17,896 nt of DNA, taken from assembly GCA_003523945.1 (NCBI GenBank), contig DOFS01000468.1, positions 1 to 17,896 of the forward strand, read 5' to 3'. This document shows, in pieces, positions 7,114 to 14,900 of the stretch (position 1 is its first letter; each line of letters starts with the position of its first letter). The DNA comes from Nitrospiraceae bacterium (GTDB lineage Bacteria > Nitrospirota > Nitrospiria > Nitrospirales > UBA8639). A program made the position numbers and the translations under genes. The notes below the pieces were generated by a model. The model was not told the DNA's origin and did no database searches. It saw nothing but the letters and a program-made list of their open reading frames with translations.

Positions 7114-9219
7114 ATGATGAGGCCGTTGTGGAAAGTAGGCATTACGACAAAATTAGTTGGGATTCTTGTTTTCTTTTCCCTGATACCTCTAAGTGTGCAA
7201 ATGTATTCCTTGTTTCAGACCGCAGAGGTTTTGAAAGAGGAGGTTGGACTGCAATATCAGGGGGTGGCCGAAGGGATTGCTGACAAAATTCAAGTCTATC
7301 TCGTTGAACGTTCTGCGGATGCTCGGATTTTAAGTCGGAGTCTCATCCCTGGTGATGCGTGGTTATGGGGTCGCACGGTCAATCGATCACCGGAATTTGT
7401 CCGAGTGGTGAATGACTATGTTCAGGCCACCGGGATGTATGCCTTGGTTCAAGTGGTGGACCTGGAGGGCAATCTGGTCGCGGTGAACAACCAGGATACA
7501 GAAGGTCGCCCGCTTCTGACGGATGGGTTGTATGAAAAAAATTATCGATCAACACCTTGGTTTCTGGCGCTTCAAGAGGCAAGGGAAAGGGTTACTCCCA
7601 CAGGGTTATCTTCCATAAGGAATGGTCCCCAAGAGGTCTTCATGGAAAGCGTGATGGTGGATCGAGATGTACAACTACTTTTTCCTGAAGAGAGTGGGTT
7701 GACGATTGGGCTATCGGTTCCTCTCTATGCTCAAGGGCGAGTGGTTGGGTATGGGAACCTTCGCATGAAATTTTCAAAAATTGAAGCCTTTCTCCAAGAG
7801 GCATACCAAAATTTGAAAAAAGCCGGGTTTCCCCATGCAGAGCTTATTCTGCAGGATAATGAAGGTAGGATGCTGATGGAATATGCCCCGGTTGTCCATG
7901 GGACCGAAGTGGTGACCCATGATTTCGAAAATGTCCTGTTTAAAAACACCCTGCCTCGGTTGGGGCTTGAAGTTGCACCATCCGGGGTTCAGGGCCAATC
8001 CGGATACACCAGGGAATTTCATCCGGGGAAACGCTCCAATCAAGTGATCGGATATAGTTCGATGTCAGGGGGAGTCCGGGCGTTGGGAATGCCTTGGTCT
8101 GTGTTGGTCCATGTTCCAGAGGATGAAGCATTCAGCCATGTCTGGTATCGGATCAACAAAACTCTGTTGGAGATGTTGGTGGGTCTTCTCGTGGTGGTCC
8201 CCATTGGGATTTTGATGGGAAGAAAAGCCGTGAGTCGGTTGAAACCGGTATGGGAGGTGGCAGTAAAAGCTTCGAAAGGTGATTTTACTCACCGGGTTTC
8301 CGTGAAGACGCAAGATGAAGTCGGGGAAATGGGTTTGGCCCTCAATAACCTGTTGGATGAATTAAGTCGGATGCTGTTTCAAGTTCGGAACGTGGCTCAC
8401 TCCCTGTCCAAAGCCTCGAGCCAATTGTCTTCGGTTGGGCATCAGGTCGCTCAGGCTAACCAGGCACAAGTACACCAAGCTACTCAGGTTGCTACGGCGA
8501 TTAAAGAAATGTCTTCCACCGCAGGCGATATGGCTCGTCATACGGAAGCCCTGGCCGCGACGGCCACAGGGGTCAATGACTCAGCGCTCCGGGGTGGGGA
8601 TATTGTGGTCTCTTCTATTCATGGAATGGAATCGGTTTCCAGCCGGATCCAGGAATCCGCGGGGCGTATTCAAAATTTGGGACAACGATCCAAGGATATT
8701 GGAGACATAATTGGAGTGATTGAAGATATTGCAGAACAGACGAATCTTTTGGCCCTCAATGCAGCCATTGAAGCAGCTAGAGCAGGGGACCAGGGACGAG
8801 GGTTTGCTGTGGTGGCCGATGAGGTGAGAAAGCTGGCCGAGCGGACAGGGAAGGCGACAAAGGAAATTGCCACGGTTATCGAATCCGTACAGGCTGGAAC
8901 CCGTGAGGCGGTTCGTTCGATGGAAGCGGGGACTGAGGAAGCGCATACCGGAATGACGCTCGCCAGGGAAGCCGGGAGTCGATTGACGGAGATTGTCCAG
9001 GGAGTTCAACGGGTGGTGGATATGATTCAATGTTTTGCCGAATCGACGAAACAACAGTCTGCGGTCTCCGGGCAGATTTTTTCCAGTATTCAACAGGTGG
9101 CGCAACTTAGTCAGGACAACGAAAGCCACATTCAGGGGGTAGCGACGGCCACCAAACAATTTGCGGCATTGGCGGATGATCTTGAAACCTCTCTGAGTCG
9201 GTTTTCGCTGAAAGGATAA
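7114..9219 (+). CDS. Methyl-accepting chemotaxis protein with periplasmic double Cache-type domain
   Basis: A transmembrane chemoreceptor of 701 residues. TM1 is about 9-33. The periplasmic sensor of about 300 residues looks like a dCache domain: [12 protein letters not shown] and a later [13 protein letters not shown], then [18 protein letters not shown]2 is about 349-370 ([15 protein letters not shown]), followed by a HAMP domain (about 371-423) and a signalling domain. The kinase-control hairpin tip is conserved ([20 protein letters not shown] and [18 protein letters not shown]). There is no C-terminal NWETF-like tether. GAGG at 7104-7107 is adjacent to the in-frame ATG at 7108 but six bases before the ATG at 7114, which I prefer; 7117 is also possible. 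The ligand cannot be read from sequence. It shares the operon with cheV and a second receptor. Confidence 0.93.
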   Translation: MMRPLWKVGITTKLVGILVFFSLIPLSVQMYSLFQTAEVLKEEVGLQYQGVAEGIADKIQVYLVERSADARILSRSLIPGDAWLWGRTVNRSPEFVRVVNDYVQATGMYALVQVVDLEGNLVAVNNQDTEGRPLLTDGLYEKNYRSTPWFLALQEARERVTPTGLSSIRNGPQEVFMESVMVDRDVQLLFPEESGLTIGLSVPLYAQGRVVGYGNLRMKFSKIEAFLQEAYQNLKKAGFPHAELILQDNEGRMLMEYAPVVHGTEVVTHDFENVLFKNTLPRLGLEVAPSGVQGQSGYTREFHPGKRSNQVIGYSSMSGGVRALGMPWSVLVHVPEDEAFSHVWYRINKTLLEMLVGLLVVVPIGILMGRKAVSRLKPVWEVAVKASKGDFTHRVSVKTQDEVGEMGLALNNLLDELSRMLFQVRNVAHSLSKASSQLSSVGHQVAQANQAQVHQATQVATAIKEMSSTAGDMARHTEALAATATGVNDSALRGGDIVVSSIHGMESVSSRIQESAGRIQNLGQRSKDIGDIIGVIEDIAEQTNLLALNAAIEAARAGDQGRGFAVVADEVRKLAERTGKATKEIATVIESVQAGTREAVRSMEAGTEEAHTGMTLAREAGSRLTEIVQGVQRVVDMIQCFAESTKQQSAVSGQIFSSIQQVAQLSQDNESHIQGVATATKQFAALADDLETSLSRFSLKG

Positions 9220-9258
9220 GGCATCCTTAGACCAATCTGTGCCTCGTGAAGGAAGTAT

Positions 9259-10935
9259 ATGCAGCACTTAAAAATCGGCACCCAATTCATATTATGTCTG
9301 GGGACCCTGGCCGTTGGATTGATGCTCTGTGGTTTAGGATTGATTTATCGACACGAGCTCGGCCGGTTACAGATGCTTTTGGAAGAAGAAGGAAAGCAGA
9401 TCCAGGCCCAATTTGAAGTCACCAGAGCATATATTGCCAAAAATTATGTGGGGAAAGTCACGCAATCGTCCCTAGTCCCCAGCCTCCATGTGTCTCGTGA
9501 TCATGAACAAAATCCGAATGCCATTCCTTTTCCCGTCACGGCCATTCAGGAAATCGGCAAGGAATTGGGAATGGCGGGAGGGTATCAAGCACGGCTTATC
9601 AGTGATCAGCCGATGAATCCGGACAACGCACCGAAGGACGCGTTTGAACGAAAAGCGCTAGAACTGATTAAGAATGGGGCAAAGACAGTCAATGAAATTG
9701 AGACGATCAAGGGGGTTCCCACCTTTCGAAGGGCAAGCGCAGATCTGGCTTCCGTGCAAGCTTGCGTGAGTTGTCATGTGGGGAAAAACTTGGGTGAGGT
9801 GCTTGGGGTGTTGTCTCTTTCAATTCCAATAACGCAGGCTAAAGACATGATGCTCAGTTCGGTACTTTATTCAGGGTTGTGGATGACCGGAATCATCATC
9901 ATGTTGTTGAGTGTGGTGTATTGGTTAGTCCGTCGAGTGGTGTTGCAACCTCTTCATGCTTTAATGATGATCACTCGTAACATGGCACAGGGTGAAGGAG
10001 ATTTGACGAAACGAGTGCCAGTTGGAAAGGGTTCTGATGAAATCGTGAAACTCAGCCATGACCTCAATTCGTTTATAGAAAAAATGCAAATGGCGTTGTC
10101 CATGGTAAGCCATACGACCAATCGTCTTGTGTCATCCACGGTTCAACTCTCCGCCACAGTGGATGGGGTTGTTCAGGCAGCTGAAGGGCAAGATGCCCGT
10201 GTGATGCAATCAGTTTCCGTGGTGGAGAAGATGACCAGGACTGCGGGGGAAGTGACACGGAGTTCCACGGAAGCTGCACGAATTGCTCAGGAAACGTCTC
10301 AAACTGCCCGAAATGGGCAGGAAGAAATGGAGCAAACCGTGATGGGCATGCAACAGGTTTGTCAGGCGGTGGTTGAGGCCGCCAACATTATTACTACACT
10401 CGGTCGGTCTTCAGACCACATTGGAGAAATCGTTCGGGTGATTGAAGACATTGCGGATCAAACCAATTTATTGGCACTTAATGCTGCCATTGAGGCTGCT
10501 CGGGCCGGTGAACAGGGGCGAGGGTTCGCCGTGGTTGCCGATGAGGTACGGAAGTTAGCGGAACGAACAACCAAGGCGACGAAAGAAATCGGGGATATGA
10601 TCAGGCACATTCAGAGGGATACGAGAAATGCTGTTTCGTCGATGGAGCAAGGGACAAGTCAGGTCGGGCAGGGGGTGGAGTTAGCCAATAAAACCGGAGA
10701 GGCTTTGGCAAACATTCATTCTATGATTAATGTAACGGTGGGGAAGATTCAACAAATTGCTCATGCTACGGAGGAGCAATCCACGGCTACGCGACAAATT
10801 ACCAGTGATTTAGAATCTATGACCCAAACGACTCGTCAGACGACCACTGGGGTCTTTCATTCGGCCAAAGCATGCCATGATTTACGCGCGATGGCCGGGG
10901 ACCTTCAGAAATTGGTTGGATCATTTAAGGTGTAA
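9259..10935 (+). CDS. Methyl-accepting chemotaxis protein with haem c-type periplasmic sensor (DUF3365/Tll0287-like)
   Basis: A 558-residue chemoreceptor. TM1 is about 8-30, the periplasmic domain about 31-200, TM2 about 205-227, HAMP about 224-278, then a signalling domain with the conserved tip ([20 protein letters not shown], about 396-415, and [14 protein letters not shown]). The periplasmic part ends with [20 protein letters not shown]169, C172 and H173 form a CxxCH haem c attachment motif in the position typical of DUF3365/Tll0287-like sensor domains. A covalently bound haem on the periplasmic side would suit sensing of redox state, oxygen or NO; this is inference. AAGGA at 9249-9253, five bases before the ATG, supports the start, 39 bases after the first receptor. 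There is no C-terminal CheR-docking pentapeptide. The MCP call is certain; haem binding is likely but unproven. Confidence 0.94.
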   Translation: MQHLKIGTQFILCLGTLAVGLMLCGLGLIYRHELGRLQMLLEEEGKQIQAQFEVTRAYIAKNYVGKVTQSSLVPSLHVSRDHEQNPNAIPFPVTAIQEIGKELGMAGGYQARLISDQPMNPDNAPKDAFERKALELIKNGAKTVNEIETIKGVPTFRRASADLASVQACVSCHVGKNLGEVLGVLSLSIPITQAKDMMLSSVLYSGLWMTGIIIMLLSVVYWLVRRVVLQPLHALMMITRNMAQGEGDLTKRVPVGKGSDEIVKLSHDLNSFIEKMQMALSMVSHTTNRLVSSTVQLSATVDGVVQAAEGQDARVMQSVSVVEKMTRTAGEVTRSSTEAARIAQETSQTARNGQEEMEQTVMGMQQVCQAVVEAANIITTLGRSSDHIGEIVRVIEDIADQTNLLALNAAIEAARAGEQGRGFAVVADEVRKLAERTTKATKEIGDMIRHIQRDTRNAVSSMEQGTSQVGQGVELANKTGEALANIHSMINVTVGKIQQIAHATEEQSTATRQITSDLESMTQTTRQTTTGVFHSAKACHDLRAMAGDLQKLVGSFKV

Positions 10936-10949
10936 CTTACCGACCTCCA

Positions 10950-10966
10950 TGCCCAGTGGATGGGCA
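10950..10966. terminator. Hairpin between convergent genes (weak bidirectional terminator candidate)
   Basis: TGCCCA and TGGGCA form a perfect 6-bp GC-rich stem around GTGGA, in the 38 bases between the end of the haem-type receptor gene and the stop of the convergent - strand gene. Neither side carries a clear T-tract, so termination is plausible from position but not proven by sequence. Confidence 0.4.
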
Positions 10967-10973
10967 AACAGCC

Positions 10974-11261
10974 CTATCTGGCTGAGGGAGGCTTCTTGTT
11001 GTTCGAATTGTTGGTCCCAGGTAATTGGTCAGTTGAGTTCGAGGGAGGGAACTTCTTCTTGGCGACAACCTGTTCTAACATGTTGACGGAGTCTTTGAGT
11101 AAATCCGCCGCGCAAGTCAAGGTGACATGTAATTGTTTCCAGGCATCATCCCAGCGGCCTTCAATTTGAAGGTCCTGAAAGCGTCGATGTTGTTCTTGCA
11201 GAATGGCTTTTTTGGCATCAAGGATTAATCGATCGGCTTGTGTACTGGCGAGTCTGTCCAT
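10974..11261 (-). CDS. Hypothetical small helical protein
   Basis: I do not recognise this 95-residue protein. Residues 1 to about 68 look like a continuous amphipathic helical hairpin, rich in Gln, Asp, Lys and Leu with spaced Trp (IEGRWDDAWKQLHVTL). The last 25 residues are a Lys/Pro/Asn/Ser-rich, probably disordered tail. No signal peptide or membrane segment is seen. Support for a real gene: AAAGGA (reverse complement of 11270-11275) lies eight bases before the ATG; it fills a gap where the + strand has no gene; and it does not shadow another CDS. It is convergent with the receptor gene and divergent from cheW. Small helical proteins of this size in flagellar clusters are sometimes export chaperones or motor accessories, but nothing in the sequence proves that here. 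Confidence 0.68.
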   Translation of the reverse strand: MDRLASTQADRLILDAKKAILQEQHRRFQDLQIEGRWDDAWKQLHVTLTCAADLLKDSVNMLEQVVAKKKFPPSNSTDQLPGTNNSNNKKPPSAR

Positions 11262-11717
11262 GTAATGAATCCTTTATTTCGATGCATGATAATGAAGTAA
11301 TAATGGTGTTCACCCTATCAGAGGGAATGTTGAAGCCTCAAGGCGCGGATGATGGGCGTTGGTGGAGAATAGGATAGTTTAGATGAAATTGTTACAGATT
11401 TTTACCTGACTCCAAGTGAACCTAATTCCTGTTGATGGGGGTTAATGAGAAGTAACAATCCATAAATTGGAAAATTGGTGGTGGACGATTGAAAACTTCT
11501 GAACTCTCGGGTACGGCACTCTATAAAAATGAACGGTCCGCATGGATGAAAATCATTCCATGGGTAAAGAGGGCCGTGCTGAGGAACGAGTGGATAAGCC
11601 GGGTTCTTGAGGTGCCTGGTGAAGAACAGGCCTTGGCAATTTCAGATAGTTACAGGCTCTCAGAAGGATGGAACCGACGGGTATGAGACGATTGACGAGT
11701 GTGGAGGGATACCGGTC
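11262..11717. other. Divergent intergenic region upstream of cheW
   Basis: 456 bases separate the - strand small gene from cheW, so both promoters should be here. I see an 8-bp inverted repeat, ATTGTTAC at 11388-11395 and GTAACAAT at 11452-11459. TATAAA at 11522-11527 has no good -35. No sigma-54 or sigma-28 match is acceptable. A 65-codon TTG-started frame at 11489-11686 is not supported. Confidence 0.5.
11388..11459. repeat. Perfect 8-bp inverted repeat with 56-base spacer
   Basis: ATTGTTAC (11388-11395) and its exact reverse complement GTAACAAT (11452-11459) flank 56 bases in the divergent promoter region. They could be paired operator half-sites or chance; the arms are short. Confidence 0.3.
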
Positions 11718-12206
11718 ATGCAGCGTACGGTGACGAAGGTCTTACCTCATGAGGATTTTGAGGACGACGGTGGAGTTGTGTTCCAACTGGTGAGTTTTCA
11801 GTTGGGGGATGAAGTCTTTGCCATTGATATCCTGGGCGTTCAAGAGATTATTCGTATGCTGGAAATCACCCAGGTTCCGAACGCGCCTCATTATGTGGAA
11901 GGGGTCGTGAATTTGCGTGGAAAAGTCATTCCGATTATCAATCTTCGAACTCGTTTTGGTCTGCCTGGGATAGAACCCACCAAAGATACTCGAATTGTGG
12001 TCGTGGAAGTGGCGCATATGATTTTAGGGTTTATCGTGGATTCGGTCGAAGAAGTCTTACGCCTGCCGGAAGGATGTATTGAATCTCCACCCCCAACGGG
12101 TCGAGGAGGAGCTGAGGAATGTCATAAAGGGGTTGGGCGGGTGAACGGGTGTTTAGTGTTGTTGCTGGACCTGGAAAGCCTGTTTAGTAATCAGACCTAT
12201 ATGTAA
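11718..12206 (+). CDS. cheW: Chemotaxis coupling protein CheW
   Basis: A 162-residue single CheW domain that links chemoreceptors to CheA in the array. Motifs include FQLVSFQLGDEVFAIDILGV near the N-terminus, then a VVNLRGKVIPIINLRTRFG strand region containing the conserved Arg that contacts receptors. GFIVDSVEEVLRLP and a C-terminal VNGCLVLLLDLE follow. GGAGGG at 11703-11708 precedes the ATG at 11718 by nine bases, and this start gives the usual CheW length. The in-frame ATG at 11607 would add a 37-residue extension unlike CheW. It heads the cheW-motA-motB group: motA starts 16 bases after its stop and the motA ribosome binding site abuts the cheW stop codon. Identification is secure. Confidence 0.95.
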   Translation: MQRTVTKVLPHEDFEDDGGVVFQLVSFQLGDEVFAIDILGVQEIIRMLEITQVPNAPHYVEGVVNLRGKVIPIINLRTRFGLPGIEPTKDTRIVVVEVAHMILGFIVDSVEEVLRLPEGCIESPPPTGRGGAEECHKGVGRVNGCLVLLLDLESLFSNQTYM

Positions 12207-12222
12207 GGAAGAGTAATCCGTT

Positions 12223-12978
12223 ATGGATATTTTATCGGTATTGGGCATATTGATCTCTCTGGGCGCCATTGTGGGGGGCCAACATCTGGAGGGTGGGCAT
12301 TTAAGCTCCATTCTTCAATTGACGGCATTTTTGATTGTGATGGGAGGCACGTTGGGGGCGGTGATGCTGCAATTCCCTCTTCCCATATTTTTGAAAGCTC
12401 TTTCCAGTGCTGGCATGGTGTTTGGAAATGTGAGTGTGGATATGAAGGGCATTATTACCAAGATTGTGGAGTTATCGAATATCAGCCGGAAACAAGGACT
12501 GTTAGCTCTGGAAGGCCAGATAAAATCATTGCCGGATCCGTTAATGGCCAAGGGTGTGCAGTTGGTGGTCGATGGAACGGAGCCTCACAAAATTAAAGAA
12601 ATCCTGGAAGTGGAAGTCGAAATTTTTGAAGAAGAATTTTTGACGACGAGCAAGGTCTATGAAGCGTTTGGCGGCTATGCCCCCTGCGTGGGGATTATTG
12701 GTGCCGTATTAGGACTGATTCATGTGATGGAAAACCTGGCGGATCCCTCGGCGTTGGGTGGTGGGATCGCTGTGGCATTCGTGGCCACCGTCTATGGGGT
12801 GGGAGCTGCCAACCTGTTGTTTCTTCCGATGGGAGCCAAAATTAAGTTAAAGGCCAAGACCTTAATTGTCGCAAAAATTATGGTGATTGAAGGCCTTGTG
12901 GCGGTGGCTCATGGAGAGAATCCCCGAATGATTGAAGAGAAGTTGAGTGGCTTTTTGCCCTCGTCGGAAAAAAAGTAA
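12223..12978 (+). CDS. motA: Flagellar motor stator protein MotA (MotC-like)
   Basis: An inner-membrane stator subunit of 251 residues with four membrane segments (about 2-20, 30-50, 149-170, 182-202) and a cytoplasmic loop. It forms the ion channel with MotB and pushes on FliG. R89 and E97 (SRKQGLLALE) match the loop charges that contact the rotor. P154 in GGYAPCVGIIGAVLGLIHVM and P202 match the two conserved prolines of MotA. The pattern MDILSVLGILISLGAIVGG and LADPSALGGGIAVAFVATVYGVG resembles the Pseudomonas MotC branch more than E. coli MotA, from memory of the family. GGAAGAG at 12207-12213 lies nine bases ahead of the ATG. motB follows after 42 bases. Confidence 0.95.
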   Translation: MDILSVLGILISLGAIVGGQHLEGGHLSSILQLTAFLIVMGGTLGAVMLQFPLPIFLKALSSAGMVFGNVSVDMKGIITKIVELSNISRKQGLLALEGQIKSLPDPLMAKGVQLVVDGTEPHKIKEILEVEVEIFEEEFLTTSKVYEAFGGYAPCVGIIGAVLGLIHVMENLADPSALGGGIAVAFVATVYGVGAANLLFLPMGAKIKLKAKTLIVAKIMVIEGLVAVAHGENPRMIEEKLSGFLPSSEKK

Positions 12979-13020
12979 TGGTAAATTGTCGATAGACAGA
13001 CTGTTGGTACGAGGGAACGT

Positions 13021-13761
13021 GTGAAGAAAAAACACGAGGAACATGAAAATCACGAACGATGGCTGGTCTCGTATGCCGATTTTATCACCTTGCTGTTTGC
13101 CTTTTTTGTGGTGATGTACTCGGTCTCTTCCGTCAATGAAGGCAAGTTCAAGGTCCTGAGTGAATCCCTGGTGAGCTCATTTAACAATAAGAAGGCAGCG
13201 GGGGAAATTTCCATTGTGAATCTTCCCATTAATACAAAGACCACGATTCAGGTCAAAGAAAACACGGCTTCAGCGGAAAATGCCCAGGCCTTTTTAAAAA
13301 TGGCCAATGCCATCACCGCAGCGAATCTTCCTCAAGGTGTCAAGATCACGACGACGGAACGCGGGTTGAATATCCGGATCAAAGACGATGCATTGTTTCA
13401 AAGTGGAAGTGCCAAACTCAATCCACAAATCCAAGAATTTATCGATCTTATTGGCAGCCTCGTCAAAGACTTACCCAATTTTATTGCTGTTGAGGGGCAT
13501 ACGGACAATCAGCCGATTCGGTCATCTCTCTATCCCTCGAATTGGGATCTTTCTACAGCCAGAGCCAATACCCTGGTTCGATATTTGATCGACCATCATC
13601 ATCTCGCCGATTACCGATTGTCCTCGACCGGCTATGCAGGGACCCGTCCTGTTGAGTTAAACGATACCCCAGAGGGACAAGCCTCTAACCGTCGTGTGGA
13701 ACTCATTGTGCTGAAGGACAGCCGTTCTGACTCGACGTCCTCACACCCGTATCTTCCCTAG
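13021..13761 (+). CDS. motB: Flagellar motor stator protein MotB (MotD-like)
   Basis: The peptidoglycan-anchored stator subunit, 246 residues. A short charged N-terminus precedes the single membrane helix WLVSYADFITLLFAFFVV, in which D20 is the ion-carrying Asp (equivalent to E. coli D32). A periplasmic linker follows, and an OmpA-like peptidoglycan-binding domain spans about 115-232, with FQSGSAKL, VEGHTDNQPI (157-166) and NRRVELIV. The start is GTG with GAGGGA at 13011-13016. The EEHENHERWLVSYADFITLLFAFFVVMYS region type and SVNEGKFKVL resemble the MotD branch known from Pseudomonas, consistent with the MotC-like partner. Proton rather than sodium use is suggested by this branch but cannot be proven from sequence. 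It ends the cheW-motA-motB group. Confidence 0.95.
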   Translation: MKKKHEEHENHERWLVSYADFITLLFAFFVVMYSVSSVNEGKFKVLSESLVSSFNNKKAAGEISIVNLPINTKTTIQVKENTASAENAQAFLKMANAITAANLPQGVKITTTERGLNIRIKDDALFQSGSAKLNPQIQEFIDLIGSLVKDLPNFIAVEGHTDNQPIRSSLYPSNWDLSTARANTLVRYLIDHHHLADYRLSSTGYAGTRPVELNDTPEGQASNRRVELIVLKDSRSDSTSSHPYLP

Positions 13762-13809
13762 TACCTATTTCCCGATCCGTAAATTTCCGGAATATCGCAT
13801 AGCTCGATA

Positions 13810-13828
13810 CCTGCCTTCGCTAGGCAGG
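13810..13828. terminator. GC-rich hairpin after motB, possible terminator
   Basis: CCTGCCT and AGGCAGG pair perfectly (7 bp) around loop TCGCT, 48 bases after the motB stop. There is no T-tract, so intrinsic termination is uncertain. The position between two transcription units makes it the best candidate for the end of cheW-motA-motB. A repeated palindromic element is the alternative. Confidence 0.4.
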
Positions 13829-13919
13829 ATCAGGCCTAGGAGGAAAGTAATGCCGATATGATCCCCTGTGCTTTCCGCTATGACAACGTGTCGCGGGTTT
13901 AGCCGGGAAACGTTCAATA

Positions 13920-13932
13920 GGCAACAGTTGCC
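13920..13932. promoter_or_regulatory. Perfect palindrome, candidate enhancer site for a sigma-54 activator
   Basis: GGCAACAGTTGCC is an exact inverted repeat about a central A. It lies 107 bases upstream of the -24 element of the sigma-54 promoter, the usual distance for a bacterial enhancer-binding protein site. The half-site pattern GNCAA/TTGNC resembles that recalled for FleQ boxes. The identity of the activator is inference. Confidence 0.45.
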
Positions 13933-14038
13933 ATTTCAGCCTCGCTGGTGCCTGGTTCGTGAAGCGCAAGCCCACCATCTCTGAAAAATAGATCCTCATC
14001 CCTCGCAATTCCGGTCAGAATCCCTGTTCTTAGCTGAC

Positions 14039-14054
14039 TGGCACATGCGTTGCA
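14039..14054 (+). promoter_or_regulatory. Sigma-54 (RpoN) promoter of the flgFGAHI operon
   Basis: TGGCACATGCGTTGCA matches the -24/-12 consensus TGGCAC-N5-TTGCA at every core base, with GG (14040-14041) and GC (14052-14053) separated by exactly ten bases. The predicted transcript start, about 12 bases after the -12 GC, falls near 14065, some 24 bases before the flgF ATG. RpoN control of rod and ring genes is established for many polarly flagellated bacteria. Confidence 0.85.
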
Positions 14055-14076
14055 GAATTCCCCGGGTAATCACGTC

Positions 14077-14083
14077 AAGGAGG
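14077..14083 (+). promoter_or_regulatory. Strong ribosome binding site that sets the flgF start
   Basis: AAGGAGG lies five bases before the ATG at 14089. The longer frame starting with TTG at 14050 lies inside the sigma-54 promoter and ahead of the predicted transcript start, so it cannot be the start from that promoter. Confidence 0.88.
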
Positions 14084-14088
14084 AAACC

Positions 14089-14808
14089 ATGAATCGAGGT
14101 ATCTATCCGCCCTTAGCCGGCGCAATTACACTTGAACATCGGATGGAGGTCCTCTCGCATAATATTGGGAATGTGCATACGACGGGGTTTAAAAAGGATA
14201 AGCCGGTTTTCGCCACCATCCTTGGCCAAACTTCAGGGCCTTCGGTGGCTGGAATAGACTTATTTCCTTTGATGGATGCCCTTCCGCCTGATCGAACGCA
14301 AGGCACCTTATATCAGACAGGGGAACCGCTAGATGTGGGGTTAGAAGGCGAGGGATTTTTGGTCGTCCAAACCCCTGATGGATTGCGCTATTACCGGGGC
14401 GGGAAATTATATCGTAATGCGAACGGCAATTTAGTGGCCCATACCGGTGATCCCCTCGTGGGGAAAAAGGGTCCCATTACCCTTCCGCCTGGGGAAGTCG
14501 TGATTGGTGGGGATGGCACTCTTCGGGTTAATAATGAGGTCGTGGACCAGTTACGCATGGACAAGGTGGCGGAAGGAGAGCAAACGGCCAAGGTGGGAAA
14601 TTTGTTCTGGACTGTTCCAGAACAGGTTGTCCGGGACAAGCAGACGACGGTGCATCAAGGCATGCTGGAACAATCCAACGTAAATCCATCTTTGGATATG
14701 GTTGAGTTGATCAAGGTGACCAGAGAATACGAACAAATGCAAAAGGCGATCAAAGCGATGGATGAACTGGCAGCCCAGGCCATTCAAGCCGGTCGGGTTC
14801 AGGGATAA
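14089..14808 (+). CDS. flgF: Flagellar proximal rod protein FlgF
   Basis: A 239-residue rod protein of the FlgBCFGE axial family, exported by the flagellar type III system without a cleaved signal. The N-terminal helix with SHNIGNVHTTGFKKDK (23-38) is the family signature (usually N-x-ANxNTxGFK). The middle has the FlgF/FlgG beta domain (VGLEGEGFLVVQTPDGLRYY). The C-terminal coiled helix ends in LEQSNVNPSLDMVELIKVTREYEQMQKAIKAMDEL, as in the family; residues 203 onward pack against FlgG. Choice between FlgF and FlgG rests on length (FlgF shorter and more divergent) and on being upstream of a clear flgG. First gene of the sigma-54-controlled operon. Signature position 28 is Gly rather than the usual Ala, a minor oddity. 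Confidence 0.92.
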   Translation: MNRGIYPPLAGAITLEHRMEVLSHNIGNVHTTGFKKDKPVFATILGQTSGPSVAGIDLFPLMDALPPDRTQGTLYQTGEPLDVGLEGEGFLVVQTPDGLRYYRGGKLYRNANGNLVAHTGDPLVGKKGPITLPPGEVVIGGDGTLRVNNEVVDQLRMDKVAEGEQTAKVGNLFWTVPEQVVRDKQTTVHQGMLEQSNVNPSLDMVELIKVTREYEQMQKAIKAMDELAAQAIQAGRVQG

Positions 14809-14900
14809 TCCGAAACAGGTATGGTAAATATCACAGGATTCTATCTCTACATGAGCATTTTCTTGTGGCAAGCACACGGTAAGAAGGGAGATCGACCGCA

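Larger units (their letters stand above)
13762..14088 (+). other. 327-base regulatory gap before flgF
   Basis: No gene is supported. The region holds, in order, a 7-bp stem hairpin (13810-13828), an AGGAGG followed by a three-codon frame (13838-13861), a perfect 13-base palindrome (13920-13932), the sigma-54 promoter (14039-14054) and the flgF ribosome binding site (14077-14083). This marks the boundary between the che/mot group and the flg operon. Confidence 0.7.

Noticed and set aside
8581..9267. 228-codon - strand frame inside the first receptor gene
   Set aside because: Antisense shadow over the conserved signalling domain; no independent support.
11301..11320. GG-N10-GC spacing upstream of cheW as sigma-54 promoter (AGGGAATGTTGAAGCC)
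   Set aside because: Spacing fits but neither TGGCAC nor TTGC is matched beyond the GG and GC.
11489..11686. 65-codon TTG-started frame ahead of cheW
   Set aside because: Rare start, only a weak GGTGG upstream, no recognisable product, and it lies in the promoter region of cheW.
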